From NCBI GenBank assembly GCA_022843885.1, contig JALHMU010000022.1, positions 1 to 13,513 of the forward strand: a stretch of DNA of 13,513 nt. The letters run 5' to 3'. Positions 1 through 6,821 of the stretch are shown here, in pieces (the first letter of the stretch is position 1; the number at the start of each line of letters is the position of its first letter). A model generated the notes under the pieces. It did not search any database and was not told the DNA's origin. It worked only from the letters and a program-made list of their open reading frames with translations. The translations under genes and the position numbers were made by a program. Source of the stretch: Candidatus Peribacteraceae bacterium (GTDB lineage: Bacteria; Patescibacteriota; Gracilibacteria; Peribacterales; Peribacteraceae).

Positions 1-1719
1 CCAAACCCAGCAAACAACCAGAGTTCGATCGTCTCCACGACGGTTACATGTCCAATCGTCAACGCTGACCTCGCGATCCAGAAAACGGGTCCAGCATCTG
101 TCGTTGCCGGTGGACTTGTTACCTACACGTTGACTGCATCGAACAACGGTCCAGCCAACGCGACGAACGTCATCGTGAAGGACATGATTCCTTCCGGTGT
201 CACATTCAACGCAGGATTCTCCGATAGCGCATGCAGCCAGAGCGGCGGAACAGTCTTCTGTAACGCAGCATCTCTTGCGTCCGGTCAGACACGTCACTTC
301 CAACTCGCATTCACGGTTCCATTCACTGCTTCTTGCAACACGCAGATCGTGAACACCGCGACGATCACTGGTACGCAGACGGACCCAAACATGGGAAACA
401 ACCAGAGCCAATCAGTCTCGACGTCAGTCCAGTGTTTGAACCCAACGTTCAACATCACAAAGACGGACAACCGCACGACAGTGCAACCAGGTGAGACGAT
501 CACGTACCAGATCTCTGTCACGAACACCTCTTCGTTCACTGCACAGAACGTCACGGTCAGTGACCAAATCCCAAGCTCTGTCACCTTCCTGTCCGCTTCG
601 GATAATGGTGTCTACGGCACAGGAAACACGGTTCGCTGGACGGGTCTTTCGCTCACAGCAGGACAGACGCGCGTTCTCACACTCAACGTAAAAGTGAATG
701 ACAACGTCACGAACGGTACGGTCATTACGAATACTGCGGTCGTTGCTGGAAACACATCGTCTACAGATACGACGACGGTGAACGTTCCAGTCCAGTACGG
801 TTGTATCGAAATCACGAAGGAAGTTCTCGATCAGAACAACAACTTCATCACGCCGGTCCCATCCTTCACGTTCCGCTTGAACAACAACCAGACAGTCACG
901 AGCAACAGCTCAGGAAAAGCAACGTTCACGAACGTCACGGTCGGTTCCCACACGGTGACAGAAGATCTTCCAAGTGGCTACACACAGCTCTCCGTGACAC
1001 CTTCCGGTTCACTTAACGTCACTGCTGGTACGACCTGCGCACAGATCGTCTTCAAGAACCGCCAGACGTCATCGACAGGAAACGCAACCTTCACGATCAC
1101 GAAGACGGACGGTCGCACGACTGCAAACGCTGGTGATCAATTGAACTACACGATCACAGTCACGAACACATCGAACGTCAACGCGACAAACGTTTCGATC
1201 GTCGACATCCTGCCACAGTACGTCACCTTCAACTCTGCATCCGATAACGGTACGCATAACGGATCCGTCGTGACATGGAACAACCAGTCGATCTCCGCTG
1301 GTCAGAGCCGCACGTACACATTGAACGTCACGGTCTCGTCTTCCATCCCATACGGTGCCAACATCACAAACGTTGCACAGATTGGTAGCCAGTTCGCAAC
1401 CGACAACACGTCGATCATTACGAACATCAATCCTCCGGTGTACCCACCAGTCTATCCTCCGGTGTACCCACCAGTGCAGCCTCCGGTGTACGTACCACCT
1501 ACGAACAACTACAAGCCGTATCCATATCCGATTCCAGTCACGGGTCACAGCGGCGAAACCGATGCACTCTTCGCTGGTACGGACAATCAAGCTGAGTTCT
1601 TGAGCACTCCAGTCGACCAGAATACGTCCGGTAACTTCGTTGCCTACATCTCCGTCCTCGTGACGACGATTGCAGGTCTCGCATCCGCAGCCGGCGGAGC
1701 AGCCATGCGCTTGTTCTAA
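1..1719 (+). CDS. DUF11-repeat cell-surface protein, 5' truncated
   Basis: The frame is open from base 1, so the true start lies upstream; 572 residues are visible. Domains in visible numbering: DUF11-type Ig-like repeat at about 23-143 (motif I-x-KTGP-x-x-V-x-x-G, then YT and NNGPA); a second at about 147-268 (ITKTDNRTTVQPGE, VTNTS); a SpaA/Cna-B-like prealbumin domain at about 268-355 (ITKEVLD, VTEDLPSGY); a third DUF11 at about 360-475; a Pro/Tyr-rich stalk at about 476-510; IPVTG at 511-515; and a hydrophobic helix at about 546-567 ending MRLF. This is the architecture of a long surface-displayed adhesin or stalk protein held by its C-terminus, outside the membrane. Codon use is strongly skewed (Asn almost always AAC, Ile mostly ATC), suggesting high expression. 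It is followed by a strong terminator. Family and surface location are confident; the ligand is unknown. Confidence 0.9.
   Translation, partial: PNPANNQSSIVSTTVTCPIVNADLAIQKTGPASVVAGGLVTYTLTASNNGPANATNVIVKDMIPSGVTFNAGFSDSACSQSGGTVFCNAASLASGQTRHFQLAFTVPFTASCNTQIVNTATITGTQTDPNMGNNQSQSVSTSVQCLNPTFNITKTDNRTTVQPGETITYQISVTNTSSFTAQNVTVSDQIPSSVTFLSASDNGVYGTGNTVRWTGLSLTAGQTRVLTLNVKVNDNVTNGTVITNTAVVAGNTSSTDTTTVNVPVQYGCIEITKEVLDQNNNFITPVPSFTFRLNNNQTVTSNSSGKATFTNVTVGSHTVTEDLPSGYTQLSVTPSGSLNVTAGTTCAQIVFKNRQTSSTGNATFTITKTDGRTTANAGDQLNYTITVTNTSNVNATNVSIVDILPQYVTFNSASDNGTHNGSVVTWNNQSISAGQSRTYTLNVTVSSSIPYGANITNVAQIGSQFATDNTSIITNINPPVYPPVYPPVYPPVQPPVYVPPTNNYKPYPYPIPVTGHSGETDALFAGTDNQAEFLSTPVDQNTSGNFVAYISVLVTTIAGLASAAGGAAMRLF
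1432..1500 (+). repeat. 24-bp tandem repeat coding for a Pro/Tyr-rich stalk
   Basis: There are nearly three copies of a 24-bp unit that begins CCTCCGGTGTACCCACCAGT (1432-1455, 1456-1479, and a diverged or partial third copy at 1480-1500). Each encodes PPVYPPV plus one variable residue. It lies in frame between the last DUF11 domain and the C-terminal anchor, where extended Pro-rich segments commonly span the cell wall. Near-identical copies suggest recent duplication or slippage. Confidence 0.85.
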
Positions 1720-1736
1720 ACCTCGAAATATCATGG

Positions 1737-1774
1737 AAATGACCCTATACCGCACCTGGTATGGGGTCATTTTC
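1737..1774 (+). terminator. Rho-independent terminator of the DUF11 gene
   Basis: A 14-bp stem (AATGACCCTATACC paired with GGTATGGGGTCATT, one T-G wobble) has a six-base loop, GCACCT, and runs into TTTTC. One further A-T pair extends the base. It lies 18 nt after the DUF11 stop. Its T-tract overlaps the -35 box of the next promoter, so termination and re-initiation are packed together. Confidence 0.85.
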
Positions 1775-1798
1775 AAAAGGTCGTTTTTCTGCTATACT
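1770..1798 (+). promoter_or_regulatory. Promoter of the histidine kinase gene (extended -10)
   Basis: TTTTCA (4 of 6 matches to the -35 consensus), a 17-nt spacer, then TATACT at 1793-1798, preceded by TGC to make an extended -10. The predicted start near 1805 leaves a leader of about 14 nt with no SD close to the ATG at 1819. Confidence 0.65.
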
Positions 1799-1818
1799 AA
1801 AGGGAAAACACAAACTTC

Positions 1819-3246
1819 ATGGTCCTCTACATTCCTAAGCGTGCCGGTGGCGTCAACCTTCAAGCATTCGTGCTTGTGGCTGGTCTGTTTTTGAGCACTG
1901 CCGTGCTTGCGACATTCTTCTTTTTCCACAATCGCCAACTGGGAGAACAGCAGCTCCGCGAGACCATGGAAACACATGCCGCGATGGCTGCATTGAGAAT
2001 CGATGCCGAAGATGTGAAGCAGGTGCAGTCGGAAGCGGACATGCAATCAGCGCCATTTTTGCGCATGGAGAAAAATCTCTACGAACTTCTTCAAGCACTT
2101 CCAAATGCTCGTTTCGTCTACATCATGCGTCGCACTGATGATCCAAACATGCTCGCATTCGTTGGCGATTCAGATTTGTATTTGTATCCAGAAGGATTCG
2201 ACGAAAATGAAAACGGGGTCATTGATCCAAGTGAAGAGCCATCGACGCCGGGGCTCATGTATGACATTTCTGAGATCCCCGCGTTACAAGGCCCGGCATT
2301 CATCGGGCCCACATCCGATGCGGAATTTACCGTCGATCAATGGGGAGAATTTATCTCCGCATATGCTCCGATTCGAGACGAGAAGGGCAAAGTAGTCGGT
2401 ATCATCGGTATTGACGTCGATGCCAGAGAATTCCTCAGCATGTCGCAGAGCTTGTTCCGCCCGACCGTCTTCGTGTTGGTCATCTTGTGGGCATTGTTCG
2501 TAGCGACATACCTGAGCGTATTGATGTGGCGTCGTCGTTTGGATTTCGTGCGTGAATTGGAAGAAGAGCGCTCTGCGCTGATCAATTTGGCCCTCCATCA
2601 ACTTGGTGCACCAGTCGCGATTTTCCGTTGGTGGCTTGAAATTTTGAAGGACCGTGAAGAAATGAAGAGCGATGAAAAAGGCCGCGAAATTTGTGCCGAA
2701 ATGGATGAAGGCGTCACACGAATGTCACAGATTATTTTGGCACTGCGCGACATCAGTGCGTTTGAAAGTGCAGCCTACAAACGCGTGAAGGATCCGTCGT
2801 ACATCGCAGATACCGTTCGTGATATTCAAGATGAATATGCACAGCGGTTGAAGCTGCAAGAAAAGACATTGGAATGCCATATTCCACATGATCTGAAGCC
2901 TGTGTTCATTGATCGTAAGCTCCTTGCTGCAGTCATGCGCGAGCTTGTCAGTAATGCCGTCGATTATTCACCGCATAACACGACCATCACCATTCATGCC
3001 GAGAACCAGATGAACGGCGTACTCGTCGAAGTTCGTGACCACGGCTGCGGTATTCCACAGCAGGATCTCCCTCGTATTTTCCGCAAATTCTCTCGCGGAT
3101 CCAATGCGTCAAAGTATAAACCATCTGGAAATGGCATCGGTCTGTTCTTCGCAAAAAAGGCTATAGATAGGGCTGGAGGCAAGATTTGGGTCCAAAGCGA
3201 ATTGGGCAAAGGGACGTGTTTCTCGTTCATTTTGCCGACGAAATAA
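1819..3246 (+). CDS. Membrane sensor histidine kinase (orphan)
   Basis: 475 aa. It likely autophosphorylates on His and passes phosphate to an unlinked response regulator; no regulator gene lies nearby. Domains: membrane helix at about 14-36; extracytoplasmic sensor domain at about 37-212, ending in a PDC/Cache-like strand pattern (AYAPIRDEKGKVVGIIGIDVD, split 181-190 and 191-201); second helix at about 215-236; dimerisation domain with phosphoacceptor H260 in LHQLGAPV, a variant of HELRTPL; ATPase domain with N379 (RELVSNA), G1 box DHGCGIP at 407-413, F box FRKF at 421-424, and G2 box GNGIGL at 437-442. All catalytic boxes are intact. The sensor domain contains an EF-hand-like loop at 128-139. 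The ATG at 1819 is chosen because it follows a good promoter and is at once followed by the first helix. The signal sensed is unknown; calcium is only a hypothesis. Confidence 0.93.
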   Translation: MVLYIPKRAGGVNLQAFVLVAGLFLSTAVLATFFFFHNRQLGEQQLRETMETHAAMAALRIDAEDVKQVQSEADMQSAPFLRMEKNLYELLQALPNARFVYIMRRTDDPNMLAFVGDSDLYLYPEGFDENENGVIDPSEEPSTPGLMYDISEIPALQGPAFIGPTSDAEFTVDQWGEFISAYAPIRDEKGKVVGIIGIDVDAREFLSMSQSLFRPTVFVLVILWALFVATYLSVLMWRRRLDFVRELEEERSALINLALHQLGAPVAIFRWWLEILKDREEMKSDEKGREICAEMDEGVTRMSQIILALRDISAFESAAYKRVKDPSYIADTVRDIQDEYAQRLKLQEKTLECHIPHDLKPVFIDRKLLAAVMRELVSNAVDYSPHNTTITIHAENQMNGVLVEVRDHGCGIPQQDLPRIFRKFSRGSNASKYKPSGNGIGLFFAKKAIDRAGGKIWVQSELGKGTCFSFILPTK

Positions 3247-3257
3247 TTGCGGAGGAG

Positions 3258-3283
3258 AAGGTTCCAAAGAGCATGGAATTTTT
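3258..3283 (+). terminator. Possible weak terminator after the histidine kinase gene
   Basis: AAGGTTCCA pairs with TGGAATTTT (two G-T wobbles) around a seven-base loop, with TTTTT immediately after the G/C core. The stem is short, so efficiency is uncertain. The position, 11 nt after the stop and before a strong promoter, is right for a terminator. Confidence 0.4.
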
Positions 3284-3298
3284 CCTATATATGCATGT

Positions 3299-3327
3299 TT
3301 GCAATTTATAAAAAAATGTGTTATAAT
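3299..3327 (+). promoter_or_regulatory. Strong promoter of the VanW gene
   Basis: TTGCAA, a 17-nt spacer, then a perfect TATAAT at 3322-3327 preceded by TGT, giving an extended -10. The predicted start near 3334 gives a leader of about 15 nt (mostly ACAC repeats) without SD. It fixes the downstream start at 3349, because longer reading-frame extensions would begin inside or upstream of the promoter. Confidence 0.8.
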
Positions 3328-3348
3328 AACTTTATTAACACACACACC

Positions 3349-4689
3349 ATGAAAAAGAAAACATCCAAGACCCTCTCTACATACGTGCATCCGGGCAGCG
3401 TCTCACTCGCGCTCCTCACTGCTTTCCTTGTGATCTCAGTGCTCGTGCCTGCACCTGCGAAGCAAGGGAGTGCATTGGCCGCCGCGCCGACACCGTCCCT
3501 CTTGGAGCGTCTGATGGGTCGTATGCATGGTGCTGCGACATCTGTCTCTTCTGAAGAAGCTCTAAAACTACTCGAACAACGTGCCGCGCTTATGAAACAC
3601 TCAACGACCGTTTTCCTGATGCAGGATGGAATCGAAGTCGCACGTGCAGAGGTGAAGATGCAGGACCATCCGACATGGATCAAAATCGATTCGTCCGATC
3701 GTCCGACATTGGTCTTCAATCGTAATGAAGTACGTAACGGCGTCCTTGAGATTGTAGGAACGCGCATTGCCGCACCGACAAATTGTTCCATCGGTTCTGT
3801 TGTGAAAGATGCATATGGAATCACCCGTACGGATACGAAGTGTATTGCCAAAGAAGGACTGACATTCGATGAATCCAAAGCAATTGAATCACTCGCATTT
3901 GCTCTGTTGCAGAACACGCCAGAAGTAATCGTCGAACTTATTCCAACAGGCGGTGATATCGATGCATCGTTGATCGGCATGTCTTTCCCAGACGTGCTCG
4001 GAGTCGGTACCTCCAACTTCAAAGGTTCACCGTGGGGTCGCGCGAAAAACGTCCATAAAGCCATCGAAGAAAAGATCAACGGCGTCGTTGTTCCAGCAGG
4101 GGAAACGCTGTCGTTCAATAAGCTTCTCGGCCCACGCGTCACACAAGGAAACGGTTGGGCCATGGCTCTTGGCATCTTCGAAGGTGGTGAATTGCGCATG
4201 ACACCAGGCGGAGGAATCTGCCAAACATCGACGACGGTGTATCGCGCCGTACTCAACGCAGGTCTTCCGGTTGCAGTGCAACGTAACCACAGTTTATTCG
4301 TGCACTACTACGAAGTCGGTGGTGTCGGTCTCGATGCGACAGTCTTCTACGATCACCAAGATCTCAAATTCGTAAATGACACCGGTCATCCGATTCTCAT
4401 CCAAGCGGAAGTCGTGGGTGATGATGTCACCGTTGCATTCCACGGTACTTCCGATGGACGCACAGCAACGTTGAACGGACCATTCGTCGTCGGACATGAT
4501 GGGGGACAGCTTGTGAACGGTCGTGCAATCCGCCCAAACGAAATCGTCTGGACCCGCACGGTGACGAAACTCGATGGCACAACGAATACCGAACAGCTCG
4601 TCTCTCGTTATAAGGCTGTGCCGAATTACGTCCGTAAGGACATCCTGAAGGCCGCTGAGACAGTCACAACGACTCAGAATCCTCTCTAG
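3349..4689 (+). CDS. Exported VanW-family protein
   Basis: 446 aa from the ATG at 3349. The N-terminus is MKKKTSK, then a hydrophobic stretch at about 17-37 and an ALAAA site near 43-47, consistent with a signal peptide or signal anchor. Residues about 65-200 form an N-terminal region like the peptidoglycan-binding-type domain that often precedes VanW, with a possible disulfide pair (C146, C165). The VanW domain is at about 216-355: SFNKLLGPR, GGGICQTSTT (287-296), RNHSLFVHYY and the GLDATV..D..FVN.T strand. A short C-terminal extension follows. VanW proteins are cell-wall associated, named from glycopeptide-resistance clusters but widespread without them; the biochemical function is not established. 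No van resistance genes are nearby, so resistance should not be inferred. A 14-bp palindrome follows the stop. Confidence 0.92.
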   Translation: MKKKTSKTLSTYVHPGSVSLALLTAFLVISVLVPAPAKQGSALAAAPTPSLLERLMGRMHGAATSVSSEEALKLLEQRAALMKHSTTVFLMQDGIEVARAEVKMQDHPTWIKIDSSDRPTLVFNRNEVRNGVLEIVGTRIAAPTNCSIGSVVKDAYGITRTDTKCIAKEGLTFDESKAIESLAFALLQNTPEVIVELIPTGGDIDASLIGMSFPDVLGVGTSNFKGSPWGRAKNVHKAIEEKINGVVVPAGETLSFNKLLGPRVTQGNGWAMALGIFEGGELRMTPGGGICQTSTTVYRAVLNAGLPVAVQRNHSLFVHYYEVGGVGLDATVFYDHQDLKFVNDTGHPILIQAEVVGDDVTVAFHGTSDGRTATLNGPFVVGHDGGQLVNGRAIRPNEIVWTRTVTKLDGTTNTEQLVSRYKAVPNYVRKDILKAAETVTTTQNPL

Positions 4690-4691
4690 AA

Positions 4692-4705
4692 GCCTGCATG
4701 CAGGC
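4692..4705. other. 14-bp perfect palindrome after the VanW gene
   Basis: GCCTGCATGCAGGC begins two bases after the VanW stop. It can form a hairpin with a CATG loop and five G/C-rich pairs. No T-tract follows, so it is at best a weak or atypical terminator; it may instead stabilise the mRNA 3' end. Confidence 0.45.
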
Positions 4706-4717
4706 GTGAGATGAATA

Positions 4718-4743
4718 TTGACATATTATAAGAATTATGTCAA
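4718..4743. promoter_or_regulatory. AT-rich dyad, operator-like (TTGACATA-N10-TATGTCAA)
   Basis: Perfect 8-bp inverted repeats are separated by 10 bp. Each arm holds the hexamer TTGACA, a perfect -35 box on both strands. No good -10 sits 16-18 bp from either, so I call it an operator-like site rather than a promoter. It lies upstream of the small membrane protein at 4805. Confidence 0.4.
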
Positions 4744-4790
4744 GATATATTAGTCGTTTGTTCTTTGTTTCATGGGCTCCCCTTTTCAGG

Positions 4791-4800
4791 AAGGAAGGGA
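4791..4800 (+). promoter_or_regulatory. Ribosome binding site that decides the 4805 start
   Basis: AAGGAAGGGA ends four bases before the ATG at 4805. The alternative in-frame ATG at 4772 has no SD and no -10 at leaderless distance, so 4805 is preferred. Confidence 0.6.
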
Positions 4801-4804
4801 TTGT

Positions 4805-5083
4805 ATGTTTGCTGCATTCAAGACTGTCGTGCGTGTTACGTGGATGATTGTCGTGAGCATCGCTCTCGTGTTTGTCACGTTTGTGATGTCCACACTCGTC
4901 GGGTACGGCGGCACCGTCCTGTTCGAATCCATTCACAATGAATTCGAGCCCACAACAGCAGTGGCATGGAAGCACTATGCTGAGACGATGACCGGCGTCC
5001 TTTGGACAGGTGTCATTTTACTCGGTGTCATGCTGAACCATTGCATTGCGCAATACCGCCAACGCCGAAAAGCGGATGCCTAA
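4805..5083 (+). CDS. Small two-helix membrane protein, unknown function
   Basis: 92 aa from the SD-supported ATG at 4805 (103 aa if 4772 is used). Two hydrophobic helices at about 9-32 (VTWMIVVSIALVFVTFVMST) and 60-78 (MTGVLWTGVILLGVMLNH) flank a polar loop with FESIHNEFEP. The tail QYRQRRKADA is basic, predicting a cytoplasmic C-terminus. I do not recognise a family. It sits between the VanW gene and a strong terminator as its own unit, or as the tail of the VanW transcript if the weak hairpin at 4692 reads through. Confidence 0.7.
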   Translation: MFAAFKTVVRVTWMIVVSIALVFVTFVMSTLVGYGGTVLFESIHNEFEPTTAVAWKHYAETMTGVLWTGVILLGVMLNHCIAQYRQRRKADA

Positions 5084-5105
5084 TCGAAACATTCCAAACG
5101 ATCCG

Positions 5106-5142
5106 ACCGGATGAGTGCCTCGCGCGCTCCTCCGGTTTTTTT
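5106..5142 (+). terminator. Rho-independent terminator
   Basis: ACCGGA, one mismatch, then GAGTGC; loop CTCGC; GCGCTC, one mismatch, then TCCGGT; then seven T. Twelve pairs plus a T7 tract make this one of the strongest terminators in the window. It ends the 4805 gene. A GTG inside the stem (5115) is in frame with the next gene but is not a plausible start. Confidence 0.9.
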
Positions 5143-5143
5143 G

Positions 5144-5149
5144 TATACT
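5144..5149 (+). promoter_or_regulatory. -10 box TATACT, leaderless-type
   Basis: TATACT lies directly after the terminator T-tract, with seven bases between its end and the ATG at 5157, so transcription would begin at about the start codon. The -35 region falls in the terminator stem and has no good match. Confidence 0.55.
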
Positions 5150-5156
5150 ACAAACA

Positions 5157-5468
5157 ATGAGCGATATGTCCGATCAAGCGGGTTTTCAATTACAAGCGGC
5201 ACTGCGGGAGCTATCCGAGGCGCTGAAGAATGAACAAGAATCCGAGCGCAAGCGACGCTTGGAACAACTGGCGCAGGATTTTTTGCGTGCTCGAAGAGCA
5301 GAGGTGAAACAGGCCCTATTAGAGGAGCTGTCATTGATCGTGTCGCCGGTTCTTTTGAAGTTTATTTCAGATCTGCGGGCAGAAGATCTGAAGGAATTCA
5401 CGCTCGCGCCAGATAGTGATCCAGATGTGCAAACGATCCTCACTGTCGTGCTGGATCGCAAGGAATAG
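5157..5468 (+). CDS. Small helical, charged protein of unknown function
   Basis: 103 aa (100 if the ATG at 5166 is used). No signal peptide or membrane segment. Residues about 10-55 are rich in Glu, Arg, Lys, Gln and Leu in a heptad-like pattern (ALRELSEALKNEQ, then RRLEQLAQDFLRARR), suggesting a coiled coil or helical hairpin. A hydrophobic stretch LSLIVSPVLLKFISDL follows, then an acidic C-terminus with APDSDPD. No family recognised. The start is supported by a TATACT box just upstream and there is no SD, so it is probably a leaderless mRNA. Confidence 0.7.
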   Translation: MSDMSDQAGFQLQAALRELSEALKNEQESERKRRLEQLAQDFLRARRAEVKQALLEELSLIVSPVLLKFISDLRAEDLKEFTLAPDSDPDVQTILTVVLDRKE

Positions 5469-5531
5469 CGACCATCGTTTTGCTACGGATTGCAGATATC
5501 GAGAAATAGTTTTGCAGTAGCGAAATGTCAC

Positions 5532-5561
5532 TTGCGCCTCACCCGGTGACTCCGCTTTAAT
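5532..5561 (+). promoter_or_regulatory. Putative promoter of the SLH gene
   Basis: TTGCGC, an 18-nt spacer, then TTTAAT at 5556-5561. Weaker than the others in the window, but the -10 sits at leaderless distance from the ATG at 5571. A small TCACC-C-GGTGA palindrome lies in the spacer. Confidence 0.4.
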
Positions 5562-5570
5562 CTCCCTCCT

Positions 5571-6137
5571 ATGTTCATCTCACGTCTCCTCTCCGGCATC
5601 GTTATCGCACTCTTACTCAGCAGCAACGTCGTTCATGCTCAGGACGTTCCCCTCGACAAGTCTGCGGTCATGACCCGCGCGGATTTCGTGAAATTGATCG
5701 TCGAAAGAATGTACACCGAAGAAGAGATCAAACATTGCTTCACACTCCTTTCTCCGTCGGAGTATCAACTCCTCTTCACTGATGTGTCGATCCACGAATC
5801 GTACGGTCCGTCCCTGTGTGTCGCGATGTACACGGGCATCGTCCGCGGCTATGAAGACGGCAGCTTCCGCCCCAACAAAATCATCAATTTCGCAGAAGCA
5901 TCCAAGATCTACACTCGTGCCTTCTCGCTTTCTCCTGCGGCAGGCCACAGTGTCTCCGATCCATGGTTTAAGGGGTCTGTCGAAGCATTGGCATCACGCG
6001 GAGCTATCCCGATGAACGTCAAAACATACGCCCAGCAGATGACGTATCTCACGCACGAAGAGATTCTCAAGCGCATCACAAACGATCTGACATTCTTGGA
6101 TTCTCAGACGTACGACTCGCTCGCGATCGTTCGCTAA
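5571..6137 (+). CDS. Secreted S-layer homology (SLH) domain protein
   Basis: 188 aa. Signal peptide MFISRLLSGIVIALLLSSNV with likely cleavage after HA or HAQ near residue 23-24. SLH-like segments: the end of a first copy at about 33-48 (MTRADFVKLIVERM), a well-preserved second at about 69-118 (LFTDV, VAMYTGIVRGYEDGSFRP, then FAEASKIYTRAF), and a weaker third at about 129-172 (DPWFKGSVEALASRGAI, then LTHEEILKRI). SLH modules bind secondary cell-wall polymers and anchor proteins to the envelope. Here they make up nearly the whole protein, so it may be only an anchor or assembly factor. A TTTAAT box at 5556-5561 lies 10 nt before the ATG with no SD, again leaderless-like. A terminator hairpin follows. 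Confidence 0.88.
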   Translation: MFISRLLSGIVIALLLSSNVVHAQDVPLDKSAVMTRADFVKLIVERMYTEEEIKHCFTLLSPSEYQLLFTDVSIHESYGPSLCVAMYTGIVRGYEDGSFRPNKIINFAEASKIYTRAFSLSPAAGHSVSDPWFKGSVEALASRGAIPMNVKTYAQQMTYLTHEEILKRITNDLTFLDSQTYDSLAIVR

Positions 6138-6152
6138 AGAAGAAGGTCATAC

Positions 6153-6191
6153 GAAAAAAACTCGCTCAAATGTTTGAGTGAAAGATTTTTC
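6153..6191 (+). terminator. Terminator of the SLH gene
   Basis: TCGCTCAA pairs with TTGAGTGA (one G-T wobble) around ATGT. It is flanked by an A7 tract before and a TTTTTC tract after, which can extend the stem. It lies 25 nt past the SLH stop. The right arm contains the -35 box of the next promoter. Confidence 0.65.
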
Positions 6192-6201
6192 TTCTTATAA
6201 T
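6174..6201 (+). promoter_or_regulatory. Promoter of the small acidic protein gene
   Basis: TTGAGT, a 16-nt spacer, then a perfect TATAAT at 6196-6201. The first ATG of the open frame (6200) overlaps the last two bases of this -10 box, so it cannot be translated from this promoter; the next in-frame ATG is 6233. Confidence 0.65.
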
Positions 6202-6232
6202 GAAAGGATTCTACTTCTTCCCCACTTTTCCT

Positions 6233-6451
6233 ATGAGAAACTCTCTCGATACAACGGGCAGCCAGATGGATGAAGAGACAGTACGCACCAAAAGTGCGGA
6301 ACTTCGAAAAATAGATCCGGCTCGAGCCGATCTCATGGATGCGGACATTGATGCTGCCAATGGCGATCCGGACGAGCTTCAGGATGTCTACGATGCATAC
6401 AAAGTAGACGGATCTGACCAAGCGCTCACCGATGAAACGGAGCGCGCGTAA
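6233..6451 (+). CDS. Small acidic protein, unknown function
   Basis: 72 aa from the ATG at 6233; the longer 83-aa reading begins inside the promoter and is rejected. The product is very acidic (for example ADLMDADIDAANGDPDELQD), soluble, without cysteine, signal peptide or membrane segment, and looks helical or disordered. No family recognised. It has its own promoter upstream and a strong terminator 15 nt downstream, so it is a monocistronic unit, which supports its being a real gene. Confidence 0.65.
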   Translation: MRNSLDTTGSQMDEETVRTKSAELRKIDPARADLMDADIDAANGDPDELQDVYDAYKVDGSDQALTDETERA

Positions 6452-6465
6452 CAGATGAACGTCCG

Positions 6466-6505
6466 GCCCTCCCTGTGTCACCAAGTGGTCGGGGAGGGCG
6501 TTTTT
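6466..6505 (+). terminator. Rho-independent terminator
   Basis: GCCCTCCC pairs perfectly with GGGAGGGC; the loop contains a further small CACC/GTGG-type pairing; GTTTTT follows. It ends the 6233 gene and also separates it from the convergent minus-strand gene ending at 6509. Confidence 0.85.
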
Positions 6506-6508
6506 GTA

Positions 6509-6805
6509 TTAGTTGGGAATCGGCGTGTGCTCATTTTTCAGTACACGTTCACGATAATGCTTCAGCTCGCCCATCGATCCGATCAATTGAATTTCATCCC
6601 GGTCCGTTAGAAACGCACCGTTCGAAAGTTCACGATATTCCATGAATGCAGCCAGAATCGCTGTTGGATCAAAAAGATGTCTGATCTTTTCCGCAAATGC
6701 ACCGATAAGACGTTTTGCATCTGCACTTTGCAAGCGATCTTCGTTGTATGCCAAGGCACGATCGAACTCGCTTTGTTCGGCCGTTTTTTTCTGTGTTCTT
6801 TCCAT
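6509..6805 (-). CDS. Small soluble protein of unknown function, divergent from msrA
   Basis: 98 aa, charged and mainly helical, with no signal peptide, cysteine or membrane helix. Recognisable stretches are DRALAYNEDRLQSADAKRLI and AFAEKIRHLFDPTAILAAF, then FLTDRDEIQLIGSMGELKHY. No family recognised. The start at 6805 lies 17 nt from a minus-strand TATACT (6828-6823) and has no SD. That -10 box is half of a palindrome shared with msrA on the other strand, so the two genes are likely transcribed divergently from one site. Confidence 0.65.
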   Translation of the reverse strand: MERTQKKTAEQSEFDRALAYNEDRLQSADAKRLIGAFAEKIRHLFDPTAILAAFMEYRELSNGAFLTDRDEIQLIGSMGELKHYRERVLKNEHTPIPN

Positions 6806-6821
6806 TCTGTGGGTTGGGGAG

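Noticed and set aside
1432..1500. CRISPR-like direct repeats
   Set aside because: The repeats are adjacent with no spacers and encode an in-frame Pro/Tyr motif.
1069..1776. Minus-strand ORF of 235 codons opposite the DUF11 gene
   Set aside because: It is antisense to a clear DUF11 gene, has a low-complexity Trp/Val/Arg-rich translation caused by the repeat, and starts beyond the terminator.
3247..3348. N-terminal extension of the VanW frame from TTG 3247
   Set aside because: It contains the promoter (TTGCAA/TATAAT at 3299-3327), and a proper signal peptide begins at the ATG at 3349.
3321..4256. Minus-strand ORF of 311 codons opposite the VanW gene
   Set aside because: It is a shadow: the plus strand encodes a clear VanW domain with promoter and signal peptide, and the antisense translation has no recognisable domain.
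5115..5156. GTG start at 5115 for the small helical protein
   Set aside because: It lies inside the stem of a strong terminator and upstream of the TATACT box.
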